Shown here piece by piece: positions 54,564-63,549 of a stretch of 64,000 nucleotides of DNA (positions are counted from its first letter, which is position 1; every line of letters begins with the position of its first letter). The stretch is from Burkholderiales bacterium PBB3. GTDB taxonomy: Bacteria; Pseudomonadota; Gammaproteobacteria; Burkholderiales; Burkholderiaceae_C. The DNA is taken from positions 1 through 64,000 of the forward strand of contig NKIK01000006.1 of assembly GCA_002256115.1 (NCBI GenBank), in the 5' to 3' direction. Position numbers and translations under genes: made by a program. The notes beneath the pieces are model-generated. The model had not been told where the DNA came from and did no database searches. It saw only the letters and a program-made list of their open reading frames with translations.

Positions 54564-56273
54564 TTACTGTTGCACCTCTTGCACCAGCGCCTCGGCCAGA
54601 TGGGCTTGGGTGGATTGGCTGGCGGACAGGCGCTGGCGCAGGTCGGCGCATAGGCTGCGCAGCTGGGCGACGCGGGTGACGATGCGGGATTGTTCTGCGA
54701 GGGGTGGGAGTGGAATCAACGTCGCTTTGATCTTTCCGACATTCAAATTTGGCTGCGCGCCACCTGCTGAAAGTTCGCGTATCTCGTCGTAACTCTTCTC
54801 AAACACCAGCTTGACGAAACTGCGGTGGGCCAACGTTGGCTCAACGAGAACAATAGCTGCGCACGCTTGGTTTGTTGTAGCCTCAATTTGCAATTCGGAG
54901 ACTTGCCCACGCGTTTTGCCTTGGCCATACATCGCCACGATCAGCGTCCCAACGGGATAGACCGTCACACTGGTTTGCGCAAGTGCAAGCTCTGTGACGT
55001 GCTGGGCGGTTTTCGCGATGAACGGCTTGCCAGTTTCACCGCTGGTCACCCACGGTATCGAACCTCCGGCAAAGAAAGCGACGTTGTCCCGGGATGGAGT
55101 CGTCCCGGTCCCCACATCGGCCAGCGTCTCAATCGGAATCCACTCCCACCCTTGTGGTAACGCAAACGGCTGTTCATCGTCCGCAATTGGCGGTAGGGGT
55201 TTGTCGCGTTTGATCTTGCCCTCGGCAATGAGCTTGTCTTTCTCGGCGCGGATTTTCTTGAGGAGTTCGCTTGCGGGTTCGTCTTGCGGGTCTTGGGGGG
55301 CGAGCAGGCCGCGCACTGCGAGTTGGAGGATGGTTTGCTCCAAGGCGTCCACGGCTTCGGGGCGGTCTAGCAGCAGGTCGAAGTGGGTGGCGATGCGGTG
55401 CCAGTCCTCTGTCAGTTTCTCGGGCGTTTCGCTCTCGGTGAGCGTGGCCAGCAGGGTGCTAACGAGTTGGGCGTGTGCTGTGGCTGCTAGCTGGCCTTTG
55501 GCTTCCAGCGCGTCGCACAGGCGCATGAGTTCTTCGACGCGGGTGACGATGCGGGATTGCTCGGCCTTGCTGCATATTGGCAGCCACAAACCACGGAGGT
55601 CAGACTGAGAGATGTTGACCTGACTCGCCGCCATGCCGGTTTTCGCGTCTTCAATCTGACTCTTCGTCCATCCTGCATTCAATGCCAGCACGATAAAGGC
55701 CGGAAGCATTTCATCAGCGATGGAATGAAAGCGAACAATCTTGTCTGAGAGCATTAAGCGCGGTGGGGTATTGCTAACCCAACAAGAGATTCCAACGCGG
55801 TTCATCGGCCCTGCACGGGTAATCAGGATGTCTCCATCTTTGACTTCGATTTCTGGTCGCGGCGACAGTTTCAACGGTATGACTTTGTGCTCGCGAGCGC
55901 GGTACTCATTGACTTGCACTGCTGTTGTGCGCAATACAGCCCACTGTGTCGAATCTGACCGTTCGCCGTCGTCGCAGGCAGGGCTCCAGCCAGAACCCAT
56001 GTTTTCAACGATTTCTCCGAGTCGGCTCCAAGCCCAGCCGTCTGGAAGTTCATATGGTTTTGCAACCTCATCGCTGTCGCCGCTTGCTTTAAGACCCTTA
56101 GCAGACCGCGCGGGCGCGTTCGCCGCAACACGCTGTAGCAGCTCGCTCGCAGGTTCATCCTTGGGGTCCTGCGGCACCAATTTGCCTCGCACCGCCAACG
56201 TCAAAATCAGCTCACGCAATCGCGCCACACCACCGGGCGCGGTGGCCAATAGGTTTAAATTTAATAGCAGCAT
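54564..56273 (-). CDS. hsdS: Type I restriction-modification specificity subunit
   Basis: A 569-residue HsdS with two target-recognition domains and two conserved helical repeats: LRELILTLAVRGKLVPQDPKDEPASELLQRV (about 18-48) and LEQTILQLAVRGLLAPQDPQDEPASELLKKIRAEKDKL (about 310-347). TRD1 follows with GWAWSRLGEIVENMGSGWSP and TRD2 with GWEWIPIETLADVGTGTTPSRDN. It determines the bipartite DNA target. The two repeats are near-identical, a potential site for recombination that would swap domains. It is 8 bp behind hsdM. Confidence 0.94.
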   Translation of the reverse strand: MLLLNLNLLATAPGGVARLRELILTLAVRGKLVPQDPKDEPASELLQRVAANAPARSAKGLKASGDSDEVAKPYELPDGWAWSRLGEIVENMGSGWSPACDDGERSDSTQWAVLRTTAVQVNEYRAREHKVIPLKLSPRPEIEVKDGDILITRAGPMNRVGISCWVSNTPPRLMLSDKIVRFHSIADEMLPAFIVLALNAGWTKSQIEDAKTGMAASQVNISQSDLRGLWLPICSKAEQSRIVTRVEELMRLCDALEAKGQLAATAHAQLVSTLLATLTESETPEKLTEDWHRIATHFDLLLDRPEAVDALEQTILQLAVRGLLAPQDPQDEPASELLKKIRAEKDKLIAEGKIKRDKPLPPIADDEQPFALPQGWEWIPIETLADVGTGTTPSRDNVAFFAGGSIPWVTSGETGKPFIAKTAQHVTELALAQTSVTVYPVGTLIVAMYGQGKTRGQVSELQIEATTNQACAAIVLVEPTLAHRSFVKLVFEKSYDEIRELSAGGAQPNLNVGKIKATLIPLPPLAEQSRIVTRVAQLRSLCADLRQRLSASQSTQAHLAEALVQEVQQ

Positions 56274-56281
56274 GCGCAGAT

Positions 56282-57751
56282 TTAACGGGGGCTAGCGAGC
56301 GATTTGGCCAATATTTCTTTCAGCTCATCGCGCAGGGCCTGGGCCTCGCCTTGCAGGCGCGCGTACTCGGCCAGCAGTTGCTCGGGGTCGTGGCTCACGG
56401 CGTCCACGGCGTGCGGATTCTTCTGGTCCAGGTTGTAGCCCGCGGCTTTGATCTGCTCAATGCTGACCTTCCAGGCGCGTTCGTTCTCGACACGGCTGGC
56501 AAAGGCATCCGCCTCGCTGCCCCACCAGGCTTTCTCGGCGTCAAACTCTTCGATGCGGATGGGCTTGGTCTTGTTGTAGTTCTTCACGCCCGCCGGGTAC
56601 GGGTGTTCGTAGTACCACACGTTTTTCGTGGGCGTGCCCTTGGTAAAGAACAGCAGGTTGGTCTTGATGCCGGTGTAGGGCGCAAACACGCCGTTGGGCA
56701 GGCGCACGATGGTGTGCAGGTTGCACTCGGCCAGCAGTTGCTCTTTGATGCGGGTTTTGACACCTTCGCCAAACAGAGTGCCGTCGGGCAACACCAGTGC
56801 GGCGCGGCCGTGGGCTTTGAGGATGTGTTTGATCAGCACTAAGAACAAATCCGCCGTTTCTTTAGTGCGCACATCAGCCGGGTAGCCCTGTTCAATGCCC
56901 GGCTCTTCCACGCCGCCAAAGGGCGGGTTGGTGAGCACCACGTCCACCCGTTCTGCCGCTGTGTAATCGCGCAGCGGGCGAGCCAGCGTGTTGCCATGCA
57001 CCACCTGGCTGGGTACCTCGATGCCGTGCAGCATGAGGTTGGTGACGCACAGCATGTGGGGCAATTGCTTCTTCTCGACACCGCCGATGCAGGCTTGCAG
57101 CACGGCTTCTTGCTCGGTGTTTTGCACCTGCTTGCGCATGTGTTCAATGGCGCAGACCAGAAAGCCGCCGGTGCCGGTAGCCGGGTCCAGCACCTTTTCG
57201 CCCAGTTGGGGGTTGACCATGTCCACCATGAACTGGGTGACGGCGCGGGGGGTGTAGAACTCGCCCGCGTTGCCGGCGCTTTGCAGGTCTTTGAGAATTT
57301 TTTCGTACAGGTCGTTGAACTGGTGGCGCTCGCTCTGGCGGTTGAAGTCGATGGCGTTGAGCTTGTTGATGACCTGGCGCAGCAGGTGGCCGCTTTTCAT
57401 GTAGTTGTAGGCGTCTTCAAACACGCCGCGCACCACAAACCCGCGCGGGTTGCGCTGGGCATCGCCGCGCAGATTTTTCAGCGCGGTAAACAGGTCGTTG
57501 TTCACAAAGGCCAGCAGGGTGTCGCCAGTGATGCCCTCTGCGTCGGCGGCCCAGTTGCGCCAGCGCATGGCTTCCGGGATGGGGCTGGTGTAGCTGTCGC
57601 GGGTGAGCTCCAGCTCTTCTTCCAGCGCGTCAAACACTTTGAGGAACAAGAGCCAGGTGAGTTGGGAGATGCGTTGGGCGTCGCCATCGACGCCGCTGTC
57701 TTGGCGCATCACGTCCTGGATGGATTTGATGACGCTGGAGAGGTTGGACAT
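56282..57751 (-). CDS. hsdM: Type I restriction-modification N6-adenine methyltransferase
   Basis: A 489-residue HsdM. Motif I is DPATGTGGFLVCAIEH and motif IV is DVVLTNPPFGG, the catalytic N-P-P-F of N6-adenine methylases. The N-terminal helical HsdM domain begins MSNLSSVIKSIQDVMRQDSGVDGDAQRISQLTWLLFLKVFD. It methylates the target set by HsdS to protect host DNA. Between it and the upstream ATPase is a family A repeat of about 55 bp. Confidence 0.95.
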   Translation of the reverse strand: MSNLSSVIKSIQDVMRQDSGVDGDAQRISQLTWLLFLKVFDALEEELELTRDSYTSPIPEAMRWRNWAADAEGITGDTLLAFVNNDLFTALKNLRGDAQRNPRGFVVRGVFEDAYNYMKSGHLLRQVINKLNAIDFNRQSERHQFNDLYEKILKDLQSAGNAGEFYTPRAVTQFMVDMVNPQLGEKVLDPATGTGGFLVCAIEHMRKQVQNTEQEAVLQACIGGVEKKQLPHMLCVTNLMLHGIEVPSQVVHGNTLARPLRDYTAAERVDVVLTNPPFGGVEEPGIEQGYPADVRTKETADLFLVLIKHILKAHGRAALVLPDGTLFGEGVKTRIKEQLLAECNLHTIVRLPNGVFAPYTGIKTNLLFFTKGTPTKNVWYYEHPYPAGVKNYNKTKPIRIEEFDAEKAWWGSEADAFASRVENERAWKVSIEQIKAAGYNLDQKNPHAVDAVSHDPEQLLAEYARLQGEAQALRDELKEILAKSLASPR

Positions 57752-57783
57752 GTTGGGTAGGGGGCTTGGTGAAATTGAGGTCC

Positions 57784-57837
57784 CAATCGGCGTTCTAGGC
57801 CGTGGATAGTGCGGGGGCAGCTATGAATTTAGTAGCT
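57784..57837 (+). repeat. Dispersed repeat family A, copy 10 (inside the type I operon)
   Basis: The sequence caatcggcgttctaggccgt continues as ggatagtgcgggggcagcta and tgaatttagtagct. It occupies most of the 88-bp gap between hsdM and the ATPase gene, antisense to both. Confidence 0.92.
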
Positions 57838-57839
57838 AT

Positions 57840-59018
57840 TTATTCTTCCAACCAGTCGAGTTGCGGGCTGACTGGAGGCCATGTGCCTGCTGCAAGGCGC
57901 TGGGTGTACCAGCGGAGCATGGCCGCGTCTTCCACGGCGTATTCGCTGCGGGCGGATTTCCAGATGAGGCTGGGCTGGTGCGTGCGCAGGCTCTCCAGTG
58001 CTTTTTGGGCCTTGGCCACGCTAACTTTGTCACCCGTTTTTTCGTTGTAGAACTGCAGGGCATCTGCGTCGTAGGGGCGAAAGCGGTTGCCCAGCTCCAG
58101 CATGCGCCACAGTACGGCTTGCTCCAAGGGTTTGAGAGCGGTGTAGTCGCTCTGCATCTGGGCCTCATCGGTTTGCTGCTGCTGGTGCGCTTTGGCGAGC
58201 ATGGCCTCTTCAAACCGCCCGGTGTGGGTGGCCAGAGGACTCAACACTTGGCCCAAGGCCTCCATAAAAAACTGGGGCCGCTGGCCAAACAGCACAAATG
58301 CTTCATGCAAGGTAGCTTGGTTTATCTCCACCAAGTCTGGGCGCTGGTGCGCAATGAGCTGGGCGATGTGGGCAATGAAGTCTGGCCCCAGCTCAGGCAT
58401 ACGCTGAATTTGGGAGCCATAGAACGGCGCTGCATTGGTGTTAACCAGGCGCAAGAGTTTGTCGCGGTCTGAGCCCGACATGACCAGCATGAGCTTGACC
58501 AGGCCGGGGCGGTTGAGTTGGTCACGGGCGGACTTGAGCGCGGCCATGGCGGTCTCGCCCGCCTCGCTGGTGAGGGCGTGCTGGGCTTCGTCAATGATCA
58601 GTGCCACCGGGTTTTTAGCGGCTTCGACCAAGGCACGCAAAGCATCCGCCAGCGTGGTGCCGTCTACCCGACCGATTTTGGAGGTGTCGATTTTGATGCC
58701 CCCCACGCTGATGCTTTCCAGCCCAGCGGATTTGGCAGTTTTGGCCACCACGCCCAGCTGCTTCATGAGCGCGCGGCCCACGGCTTCTGCAATCAGGCTG
58801 CCGGGGTCGCGCTTTTGGTCGGCCCACAAATCCACATAAACCACCACCACTTGGCGGCGGGCCAGTTCGGGCATAAGGTCTGCCTGCAAAAAAGTGGACT
58901 TGCCTGTGCGCCGGGGTGCTGCCAAGAACAGGCCATTCGGCGCGTCGCTGAACGCGGCTTTGCCCTGCAGGGCGTTGGCCAGTTCGGCAGCGAGGGTGGT
59001 GCGGGGGTAATACAACAT
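57840..59018 (-). CDS. AAA/ATPase-domain protein embedded in the type I operon
   Basis: A 392-residue ATPase with a Walker A APRRTGKSTFL (about 34-44) and Walker B VALIIDEAQHA (about 137-147), of the STAND/AAA_16-like fold (ATP-binding, MGSGSDR-like sensor LMLVMSGSDRDKL). The C-terminal half is helical (SDYTALKPLEQAVLWRMLELG ... AVEDAAMLRWYTQRLAAGTW) with a winged-helix look. It is not a known Hsd subunit. It lies between hsdR (60 bp upstream) and hsdM on the same strand, so it is probably part of the island's defence function or a separate toxin-like guard. Function unknown. Confidence 0.82.
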   Translation of the reverse strand: MLYYPRTTLAAELANALQGKAAFSDAPNGLFLAAPRRTGKSTFLQADLMPELARRQVVVVYVDLWADQKRDPGSLIAEAVGRALMKQLGVVAKTAKSAGLESISVGGIKIDTSKIGRVDGTTLADALRALVEAAKNPVALIIDEAQHALTSEAGETAMAALKSARDQLNRPGLVKLMLVMSGSDRDKLLRLVNTNAAPFYGSQIQRMPELGPDFIAHIAQLIAHQRPDLVEINQATLHEAFVLFGQRPQFFMEALGQVLSPLATHTGRFEEAMLAKAHQQQQTDEAQMQSDYTALKPLEQAVLWRMLELGNRFRPYDADALQFYNEKTGDKVSVAKAQKALESLRTHQPSLIWKSARSEYAVEDAAMLRWYTQRLAAGTWPPVSPQLDWLEE

Positions 59019-59078
59019 GGAATATCCGAAATTATCTCAATTTAGATATTTTATCCAAATGTGGATAATTGTGGATAT

Positions 59079-61562
59079 TTAAGAAGCTGCGTACAGCTCA
59101 CGCTCCAGAGTTTGCACAGCGCTCAGGTATTGCGGGCGGCCACCAAAGCTTTTAATCAGCTCGCCGGGGCGGCCCATGTCGGTGAAGGGCTGCACGTTGA
59201 AAACCGTGTCGGCCTCGATGGTCGCAATACCCTCATCGGCGTATTTGTCCAAAAGCGCGTCAATGACTTTGCGGGCTACGGGGCCGTACTGGGTGAATAC
59301 GTTGCGCTTTTTGACGCGGTTGGCGCGCTCGCGCCGGGTGAGCGCGGGCATGTTGTAGGCCACGTGCAGCAGCAAATCAAACGGGTCGAGGTTGGTGAGG
59401 CCGGTGCTGGCCAGTTCTTCGGCCAGTGCCTCGATCAGCACGCCCTGGCCTTCCAGCTCTTGGATCAATGCGGCTTTGCGGTCGGCATCGTTCCAGGCCT
59501 GGAGGAACTTGTCGAGCGAGTCGTATCGTTTGGTGAGGTTGATGCGGGTGTAGTCGCGCAGGCTTTCAGTGATGAGTTTGCCTTGGGCGTTGAGGTATTG
59601 CACGCGCTCGCGGGCGACGGTAACAGTGACCATGGCGCCGACGATGTACTTTTTGGGGCCGTCGTTACCGAGGGCAAAGGGGCCGAGTGGGTTTGCAGGC
59701 TGGCCTTCGACAGGCTCAGGCTGAACGGATGTGGGTGCGCCCGGCATATCCGGTGCGTCATCCGGTGGCGCGATGGGGTCGCCCGCCTTGGGTTCGTAAA
59801 TCTGTACCGGCTCGCCGTCAAAGTCTTTGTCGGCAAACAGTTCGGTGGCGCGCTTGAAGTCGAGGATGGTGAACCAGGTTTTGCCCAAATCCTCACGCAG
59901 GCGGGTGCCACGGCCAATGATTTGTTTGAACAGTGTCATGGACTTGATGTTTTGGTCCAGCACGATGACTTTGCAGGTTTGAGCATCCACGCCGGTGCTC
60001 ATGAGTTTGGACGTGGTGGCGATCACCGGATAGATCGCTTCGGGGTTGATGAAGTTGTCTAGCTCGCGCTTGCCTTCAGGGTTGTCGCCAGTGATCTGCA
60101 CCACGTATTTGGGATGGGTGGCGCAGATGTCGGCATTGGCGTTGCTCAGGGCCTGGCGCATGCGGGCGGCATGGTCTATGTCTTCGCAAAATACGATGGT
60201 TTTGGCGTAGCGGTCGGTGGCTTTCAGATAGGCAGTTATCTTGGTGGACACGGCTTCGTCGCGAGCCTCCAAGACCAGCTTGCGGTTCATGTCGGTGCCG
60301 GTATAAATGCGGTCTTCAATCACATGGCCGTGTTTGTCTGTCATGCCGGCCGTGGGGCGCCAGCCAAAGGCATCTTTGTCCAGATCGATGCGAATGACTT
60401 TGTAGGGTGCCAAAAATCCGTCTTCAATGCCTTGCTTCAGGCTGTAGGTGTAGAGGGGCGCTCCAAAGTAATCGCTGTTAGAAATCTCTTTGGTTTCCTT
60501 GGGCGTAGCGGTCAGGCCGACCTGCGTGGCGCTGGCAAAGTAGGTCAGGATTTCACGCCAGGCGGAGTCTTCATCCGCGCTGCCACGGTGGCATTCGTCC
60601 ACCACGATGAGGTCAAAGAAGTCGGAGCTGAACTGTTTGTAGATGTTTTGCGACTCATCGGTGCCACTCACCGCTTGGTAAAGCGAGAGGTAAATTTCGT
60701 AGCTCTTGTCCACCAGCTTGGTGGTTTTGTTCACTGCCAAATCCACCTCTTCAAGCTCAACCAGGCCTTGTGCGTTAACGCGCTCAATGCCCTTCGCATT
60801 GGGGCTGAGCTTGGCCATAGCGCCTTTGAACGGTCGGAAGTCGTTGACCATAGTTTGGTCAATCAAAATATTGCGGTCGGCCAGGAACAAAATGCGCTTT
60901 TGGCCGCTGGGCTTATCCGCGCGCCAGGGCGACTTCCATAGGCGGTGGATGATCTGGAACGCGGTGTAGGTCTTGCCGGTGCCGGTGGCCATGACCAGCA
61001 ACACGCGGTTTTGGCCGTTGGCAATGGCCTCGACGGTGCGGTTGATGGCATTGAGCTGGTAGTAGCGCGGAGACTTCGCGGGGGCGTAGTCAAACTCGGC
61101 AACGCGCTGGACTTCAGGTGCCCAGCCTTTCCATTTGCAATAGCGCGCCCACAGCTCGTGGGGCGAGGGAAACTGGTCAAGGCTGAGGTTTTGCTCCAAC
61201 ACGCCCGTCGCCAGCGTGGCATCGCGAAACACAAACCCTTCACCATTGCTGGAAAAGCTAAATGGCACATCGAGTAGCTGCGCGTAGTCAATAGCCTGCT
61301 GCATACCCGCTTGCATCGAAAGGCGAGACTTTTTGGCCTCCACCACCGCCAGTGGAATGTTGGGCTTCAAAAACAACACCAAGTCGGCAAACAGCACTGT
61401 AGATGGGTCACGTTTGGCGCTTTTACCGCGGACCACCACACGACCGGCGCGCAGAGGATATTGGGCGTAAATCTGGTCGAGCGTGTGCCATCCGGCCTGC
61501 ACGATGGCGGGGCGGATGTATTTGTCGACGGTGTCGCTCTCGGAGAGGTTGTTTTTGTTCAT
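59079..61562 (-). CDS. hsdR: Type I restriction enzyme motor/nuclease subunit
   Basis: An 827-residue HsdR. An N-terminal PD-(D/E)xK nuclease has LFADLVLFLKPNIPLAVVEAKKS (the Asp and E-x-K at about 60-79). SF2 translocase motifs follow: Walker A ATGTGKTYTAFQI, DECHRGS, GLTATP, and helicase C with IATTSKLMSTGVDAQTCK and QIIGRGTRLREDLGK. It is shorter than EcoKI-type HsdR (about 1,000-1,200) and closer to EcoEI-like forms. A short repeat-derived insertion at about residues 618-626 reads SVQPEPVEG. The ATG at 61562 has aggga upstream. Confidence 0.94.
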   Translation of the reverse strand: MNKNNLSESDTVDKYIRPAIVQAGWHTLDQIYAQYPLRAGRVVVRGKSAKRDPSTVLFADLVLFLKPNIPLAVVEAKKSRLSMQAGMQQAIDYAQLLDVPFSFSSNGEGFVFRDATLATGVLEQNLSLDQFPSPHELWARYCKWKGWAPEVQRVAEFDYAPAKSPRYYQLNAINRTVEAIANGQNRVLLVMATGTGKTYTAFQIIHRLWKSPWRADKPSGQKRILFLADRNILIDQTMVNDFRPFKGAMAKLSPNAKGIERVNAQGLVELEEVDLAVNKTTKLVDKSYEIYLSLYQAVSGTDESQNIYKQFSSDFFDLIVVDECHRGSADEDSAWREILTYFASATQVGLTATPKETKEISNSDYFGAPLYTYSLKQGIEDGFLAPYKVIRIDLDKDAFGWRPTAGMTDKHGHVIEDRIYTGTDMNRKLVLEARDEAVSTKITAYLKATDRYAKTIVFCEDIDHAARMRQALSNANADICATHPKYVVQITGDNPEGKRELDNFINPEAIYPVIATTSKLMSTGVDAQTCKVIVLDQNIKSMTLFKQIIGRGTRLREDLGKTWFTILDFKRATELFADKDFDGEPVQIYEPKAGDPIAPPDDAPDMPGAPTSVQPEPVEGQPANPLGPFALGNDGPKKYIVGAMVTVTVARERVQYLNAQGKLITESLRDYTRINLTKRYDSLDKFLQAWNDADRKAALIQELEGQGVLIEALAEELASTGLTNLDPFDLLLHVAYNMPALTRRERANRVKKRNVFTQYGPVARKVIDALLDKYADEGIATIEADTVFNVQPFTDMGRPGELIKSFGGRPQYLSAVQTLERELYAAS
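59702..59727 (+). repeat. Short dispersed repeat inside hsdR ('VQPEPVEG' element)
   Basis: The sequence ccttcgacaggctcaggctg followed by aacgg is a well-known short repeat of proteobacteria, with a small inverted motif (aggctcaggct). It is read on the hsdR strand as VQPEPVEG within a Pro-rich linker between the helicase and C-terminal domains. Only this copy is in the window. Confidence 0.7.
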
Positions 61563-61621
61563 GGCAGTCCCTGACCGAACATAACCGAAAAACGTTCATG
61601 ACCAAAAGGCGACAAGCGCCA

Positions 61622-62725
61622 CTATCGACCCTTCTTCCACACAGCCTCATAGGCCGCTTCAAAGCCCAGCATAGACTCGATTCCGCGCTTGCCCGTGGTC
61701 TTGAGCAAGGCCTGGGTCACGAGGATGGGCTTGGATACCACGCCGCTGTGCGGTGCCCTGGCGAAGGCGCGGTTGAGTTCATCGGCCAGTTGGTAGCCCT
61801 GCATCTTCAGCGGCTCGGCCACGGAAGCGATTTGCTGCCCACTGCCCAATTCAATGCGGGCAAAGGCTTTGTTGGAGCCATCACCCGCAGAGACGTTTTG
61901 CACATCCGTGCGCCGCGCCGTGGCAAGCGCGGTACCCAAGTGGTCGAAGTAAATATCGTTGATCGCCAGCGAATACGTCCAGGCAGTGCCGTGGTCGGCA
62001 GCGAGCTTGGCCACCACCTCACCCATCACCGTGTTGGCCTTGGCTATGGCTACGTTTTGTACCGCCAAAAGCTTGCAGCGCTGGTAGCCAGCGCATGCCT
62101 CCAGGGTCTTGGTCATCACCTCCGTCTTGGCGTTGGCAACGGCAAACTCGCTGTCGTTAAAGATAACAACGCCCAGTTCCTTCTTCGCGGCCCTGGCATC
62201 CTGAATCACAAAGTCTGCGGCCATGCGTGCCACTTCGTTGGTGTCGGTTGCCACATTGGTAAACAGATCGCGTGTCGGGCCAGGCTCCTTAACAGAATGC
62301 CAACCCACCAAACTTCGGCCCGCCTTTTTGGCCAAGGCAACTTGCGCACCAAACTTGCTCGCGTCAAAGCCGCCCAAGACGATGCCGTCATAGCCATCAG
62401 CGACGGCGCTATCCATCAGCCGGGCCAGCACGTCTGGCTTCCCTTGCCCGTCCACCACGTCCACTTTCCAAGCCAAGGTGCGCGCCGCAGCCTCCAGCCC
62501 CCGGTACACGCCAATCACGCCAGCGTTTTTAAAATCTGCCGCCACAAAAATAATGCGCTTGCCGACCTGAGGTTTGGGGCCGGGAGGTGGCATTGCGCCC
62601 ATGCTGTTCGCTGCCAAGGCGTGGGCCGCCCACAAGCCGCTTGCCAGCAGCCACACTAGCTTGCGGCCATGGCCAAAACCGGAGCGAGCCTTACCGAGAA
62701 AGTTCTTGGCGAACCAGTTTTTCAA
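61622..62725 (-). CDS. Periplasmic sugar-type substrate-binding protein (Peripla_BP_4-like)
   Basis: A 367-residue exported protein with signal peptide (about 20-38: RKLVWLLASGLWAAHALA) and a periplasmic-binding/LacI-like fold (KRIIFVAADFKNAGVIGVYRGLEAAARTLAWKVDVVDGQGKPD, DGIVLGGFDASKF, AINDIYFDHLGTAL, QGYQLADELNRA). No permease or ATPase genes are adjacent, so it is an orphan or a chemosensory/signalling binder. It overlaps the upstream binding-protein gene by 35 bp, so the pair is co-translated, and is 59 bp before hsdR. Confidence 0.85.
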   Translation of the reverse strand: MKNWFAKNFLGKARSGFGHGRKLVWLLASGLWAAHALAANSMGAMPPPGPKPQVGKRIIFVAADFKNAGVIGVYRGLEAAARTLAWKVDVVDGQGKPDVLARLMDSAVADGYDGIVLGGFDASKFGAQVALAKKAGRSLVGWHSVKEPGPTRDLFTNVATDTNEVARMAADFVIQDARAAKKELGVVIFNDSEFAVANAKTEVMTKTLEACAGYQRCKLLAVQNVAIAKANTVMGEVVAKLAADHGTAWTYSLAINDIYFDHLGTALATARRTDVQNVSAGDGSNKAFARIELGSGQQIASVAEPLKMQGYQLADELNRAFARAPHSGVVSKPILVTQALLKTTGKRGIESMLGFEAAYEAVWKKGR

Positions 62726-63461
62726 GGCTACCGTCCTTCACCATTTTCTCGAGTTCCAGATTGAACAGCCTGAGGGTTTCGAGTTGCCCTGCCTTCTTGG
62801 AAAAGGCCAGATACGCCGGATTTCGGATCAGCAGTGTAGGGGCCATTTTGAGGTAAGCAAAGTCCCCGGCACCCTCCTCCAGCAAACGCTCGCCGGACTC
62901 GACCACAGCCAGCACCGCATCGACGCGACCCAAAGAGAGTTTCATAAAGTTGTTGCGGTCCGCAGCTGTTTCCTCTACCAGCAGATGCTTGTTCTTGCGC
63001 GCCAGATCAAACACATCGCCATAGCTCCAACCCCGCACCAAGCCAATGCGCTTGCCGTGGAGGTCTCGAATCGATTTGAATTCGATCGGGTTTTTGGTAT
63101 TGAAAAAGACTGCGATCCGCTCTACAAAGATAGGATCGCTGTAGTCGTACTTGGCAGCACGTTCTTCATTTTTGTAGAGCCCGGCAGCACCGGCGCGGCC
63201 TCGGTCTATCTCTTGCAGCACGCGGGCCCAGGGCAAGCCCCCCAGGGCTACGGATGTGCCCAGTCTTTTGGATATTTCAGTGACAACAGCCGGGTAGACA
63301 CCAGAGGGTGTTGTAGCGCCTGCTGCAACGTACATGAAGGGCGGATTGCCTGCATCCACATTGATTGGCAAGGGCTGCGCCGACACGGCCTGCACACCCA
63401 TGGCACCGAACAAGCAGCCCACAAGACAGGCACGAAGGAAGTGAACAGGCCACGGCTTCAT
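62691..63461 (-). CDS. Periplasmic solute-binding protein (family 3 type)
   Basis: A 256-residue exported protein with a signal peptide (MKPWPVHFLRACLVGCLFGAMGVQAVSA, about 28 residues) and a SBP_bac_3 body (NVDAGNPPFMYVAAGATTPSGVYPAVVTEISKRLG, GLYKNEERAAKYDYSDPIFVERIAVFF, HGKRIGLVRGWSYGDVF). Ligand unknown. It overlaps the next gene, another binding protein of a different family, which is unusual. It is divergent from an unidentified gene at 63550, with 88 bp between the starts. Confidence 0.87.
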   Translation of the reverse strand: MKPWPVHFLRACLVGCLFGAMGVQAVSAQPLPINVDAGNPPFMYVAAGATTPSGVYPAVVTEISKRLGTSVALGGLPWARVLQEIDRGRAGAAGLYKNEERAAKYDYSDPIFVERIAVFFNTKNPIEFKSIRDLHGKRIGLVRGWSYGDVFDLARKNKHLLVEETAADRNNFMKLSLGRVDAVLAVVESGERLLEEGAGDFAYLKMAPTLLIRNPAYLAFSKKAGQLETLRLFNLELEKMVKDGSLEKLVRQELSR

Positions 63462-63549
63462 AGTCAGTCCATCATATCTGCGCGTTTCAGTATCGGCAAT
63501 CCGCAGACCGTGGCAATATGCGCGTCAAACCAAAGAGGACAGACTGGAA

